Positions 21,445 through 22,608 of a stretch of 22,608 nt of DNA are shown here, in pieces. The position numbers were made by a program, and so were the translations under genes. The stretch covers positions 1 through 22,608 of the forward strand of contig JAICWX010000127.1 in the NCBI GenBank assembly GCA_025934635.1, in the 5' to 3' direction. This DNA comes from Streptosporangiaceae bacterium (GTDB lineage: Bacteria > Actinomycetota > Actinomycetes > Streptosporangiales > Streptosporangiaceae). Position 1 is the stretch's first letter. Each line of letters begins with the position of its first letter. The notes below the pieces were generated by a model. It did not search any database. It saw nothing but the letters and a program-made list of their open reading frames with translations, and was not told the DNA's origin.

Positions 21445-22608
21445 GAATCCGCAACAAGAAGGTCGCCGGGCTCGCTCTCGCGGTCGCGGGCATAACCGCG
21501 CTTGCCGCCTGCAGCAGCAGCGGATCCAGCAGCGGCGGCGGCAACAACAACACCAGCGCCAGCAAGGTGACGGTGCCCGGCAGCATCGGGTTCATCCCGA
21601 TGGCGGCGGCCGGCGCCAAGGTCAAGGCCGGCACGATCCACTGGGGAATGCAGCCCTCGGCCGTCCCGAACTGGATCTTCCCGGTCATCCCCGCGGCCAA
21701 CAACACGGTCTACAACGCCTTCACCTTCGTCTACCAGATGTGGCGTCCGCTGTACTGGCAGGTCAACGGAGTCGTCCCCGAGATCGAGCAGGACCTGAGC
21801 CTCGCCAACGCGCCGACGTGGAGCAACGGCAACAAGACCGTGAGCTTCACGATGAAGAGCAATTTCAAGTGGTCGGACGGCAAGCCGGTCACGGCCGATG
21901 ACCTCCTCTTCGCCATCGACCTGATCAAGGCCGGCATCAAGGTGTCGCCCGCGAACTGGGCCGCCTACGTGCCCAAGTCCTTCCCGGACGACCTGGTGAG
22001 CACCTCGGAGCCGAACTCGAGCACCCTGGTCCTCAACCTCAAGTCGCCGGTCAACCCGGCCTGGTTCACCGAAGACCTCATGACCTCCGTGAACCCGATG
22101 CCGGCCGCCGACTGGGCCAAGACCTCGGCATCCGGCTCGGTCGTCCCGTCCTCGGGCTGGGACTCGGCCACCATGGTGAAGATCTTCAACTTCCTGACCG
22201 CGCAGTCGAAGTCGGTCAGCACCTACACGACCAACCCGCTGTGGCAGGTCGTGAACGGCCCGTACAAGCTGTCGCAGTACAACGCGACCAGCGGTGCGTT
22301 CACCATGACGCCGAACAAGACGTACGGCGGCCCGCACGTGACGCCGATGTCCAACTTCCAGGGCGTCCCGTTCACCTCCGACGCCGCGACGTTCAACGCC
22401 ATCAAGTCCAAGAGCATCGACATGGCCCGCGTTCCGTCGGCCGACCTCGCGCAGCTGCCGCAGGTGTCCAGGCTCGGCTACAACTACTTCGGCGAGCCGG
22501 ACTTCGGCATGAACTTCGTGAACTACAACTTCAAGGACACGACCAACCACTTCAACAGCATCGCCAACCAGCTGTACTTCCGCCAGGCGATGGCGCACCT
22601 CGAGGACC
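21441..22608 (+). CDS. ABC transporter substrate-binding lipoprotein, family 5 (partial)
   Basis: Extracytoplasmic binding protein of an oligopeptide/dipeptide-type importer; the frame is open for 389 codons and continues past the window end. The signal peptide (residues 1-23) ends in the lipobox LAAC with Cys24, followed by a Ser/Gly/Asn linker. The mature part carries the family-5 signature FKWSDGKPVTADDLLFAI (near 144-161) after an N-terminal segment typical of the family (VYNAFTFVYQMWRPLYW). The middle has NGPYKLSQYNATSGAFTMTPNKTYGG, the usual NGPY...NPxYxG element. The ATG at 21441 has GAGGAGGGAGGG upstream. Permease and ATPase genes are expected downstream. A large opposite-strand frame over the same DNA is a composition artefact. 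Confidence 0.93.
   Translation, partial: MRIRNKKVAGLALAVAGITALAACSSSGSSSGGGNNNTSASKVTVPGSIGFIPMAAAGAKVKAGTIHWGMQPSAVPNWIFPVIPAANNTVYNAFTFVYQMWRPLYWQVNGVVPEIEQDLSLANAPTWSNGNKTVSFTMKSNFKWSDGKPVTADDLLFAIDLIKAGIKVSPANWAAYVPKSFPDDLVSTSEPNSSTLVLNLKSPVNPAWFTEDLMTSVNPMPAADWAKTSASGSVVPSSGWDSATMVKIFNFLTAQSKSVSTYTTNPLWQVVNGPYKLSQYNATSGAFTMTPNKTYGGPHVTPMSNFQGVPFTSDAATFNAIKSKSIDMARVPSADLAQLPQVSRLGYNYFGEPDFGMNFVNYNFKDTTNHFNSIANQLYFRQAMAHLED

Noticed and set aside
21351..22598. 415-codon minus-strand frame over the substrate-binding protein
   Set aside because: The plus strand encodes a textbook lipoprotein with family-5 signature; the reverse frame is a compositional shadow rich in Val, Arg and Gly.

Overview
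The window is high-GC actinobacterial chromosome. The evidence is a pup-proteasome ligase gene (pafA), the pafB-pafC-tatA-tatC-helY order known from Mycobacterium tuberculosis, a fabG-fabI(inhA) pair, frequent GTG starts and start-codon-proximal -10 elements typical of leaderless actinobacterial genes. Gene content fits a filamentous actinomycete (Streptomyces/Streptosporangiales-like), but the order cannot be fixed from sequence reading alone. No insertion sequence, phage gene, tRNA, rRNA or CRISPR array was seen.

Layout. 1-10.1 kb is a conserved core block: pafA (Pup ligase), a double-FKBP lipoprotein, a convergent DUF3866 gene, pafB and pafC (WYL regulators, overlapping by GTGA), tatA-tatC (twin-arginine export) and a Ski2/Mtr4-type helicase (helY). 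10.1-13.8 kb is an accessory block: a cysteine-dioxygenase-like cupin enzyme flanked by palindromes and direct repeats, a tandem 59/60-bp repeat, then a tight padR - ABC ATPase - ABC-2 permease operon (probable drug efflux with local repressor). 13.8-14.66 kb is an ~0.9-kb gene-free stretch. 14.66-18.04 kb (minus strand) holds a DUF3099 membrane protein and an overlapping TldD/TldE-type metalloprotease pair. 18.1-20.7 kb (plus) holds fabG, fabI and purU. 20.7-21.4 kb is a long structured leader before a family-5 (oligopeptide-type) ABC substrate-binding lipoprotein that runs off the window end.

How genes work together: PafA supplies Pup tagging, PafB/PafC are the DNA-damage activator pair encoded beside it, and TatA/TatC form a minimal export channel. 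FabG and FabI catalyse the two reductive steps of fatty-acid elongation. The PadR operon looks like a self-contained regulated exporter.

The most interesting non-coding signal is at 14431-14566 on the minus strand. Three consecutive perfect-stem hairpins each display CCCCCGU in the loop. They start at the exact base where a TTGACA...TACGAT promoter would initiate. This resembles, but is not identical to, the actinobacterial 6C RNA idea. Second is the ~510-nt structured leader of the substrate-binding protein, ending in an 18-codon upstream ORF that overlaps the start codon. Third is a recurring TAG-N-CT -10 box placed 6-8 nt from several start codons.
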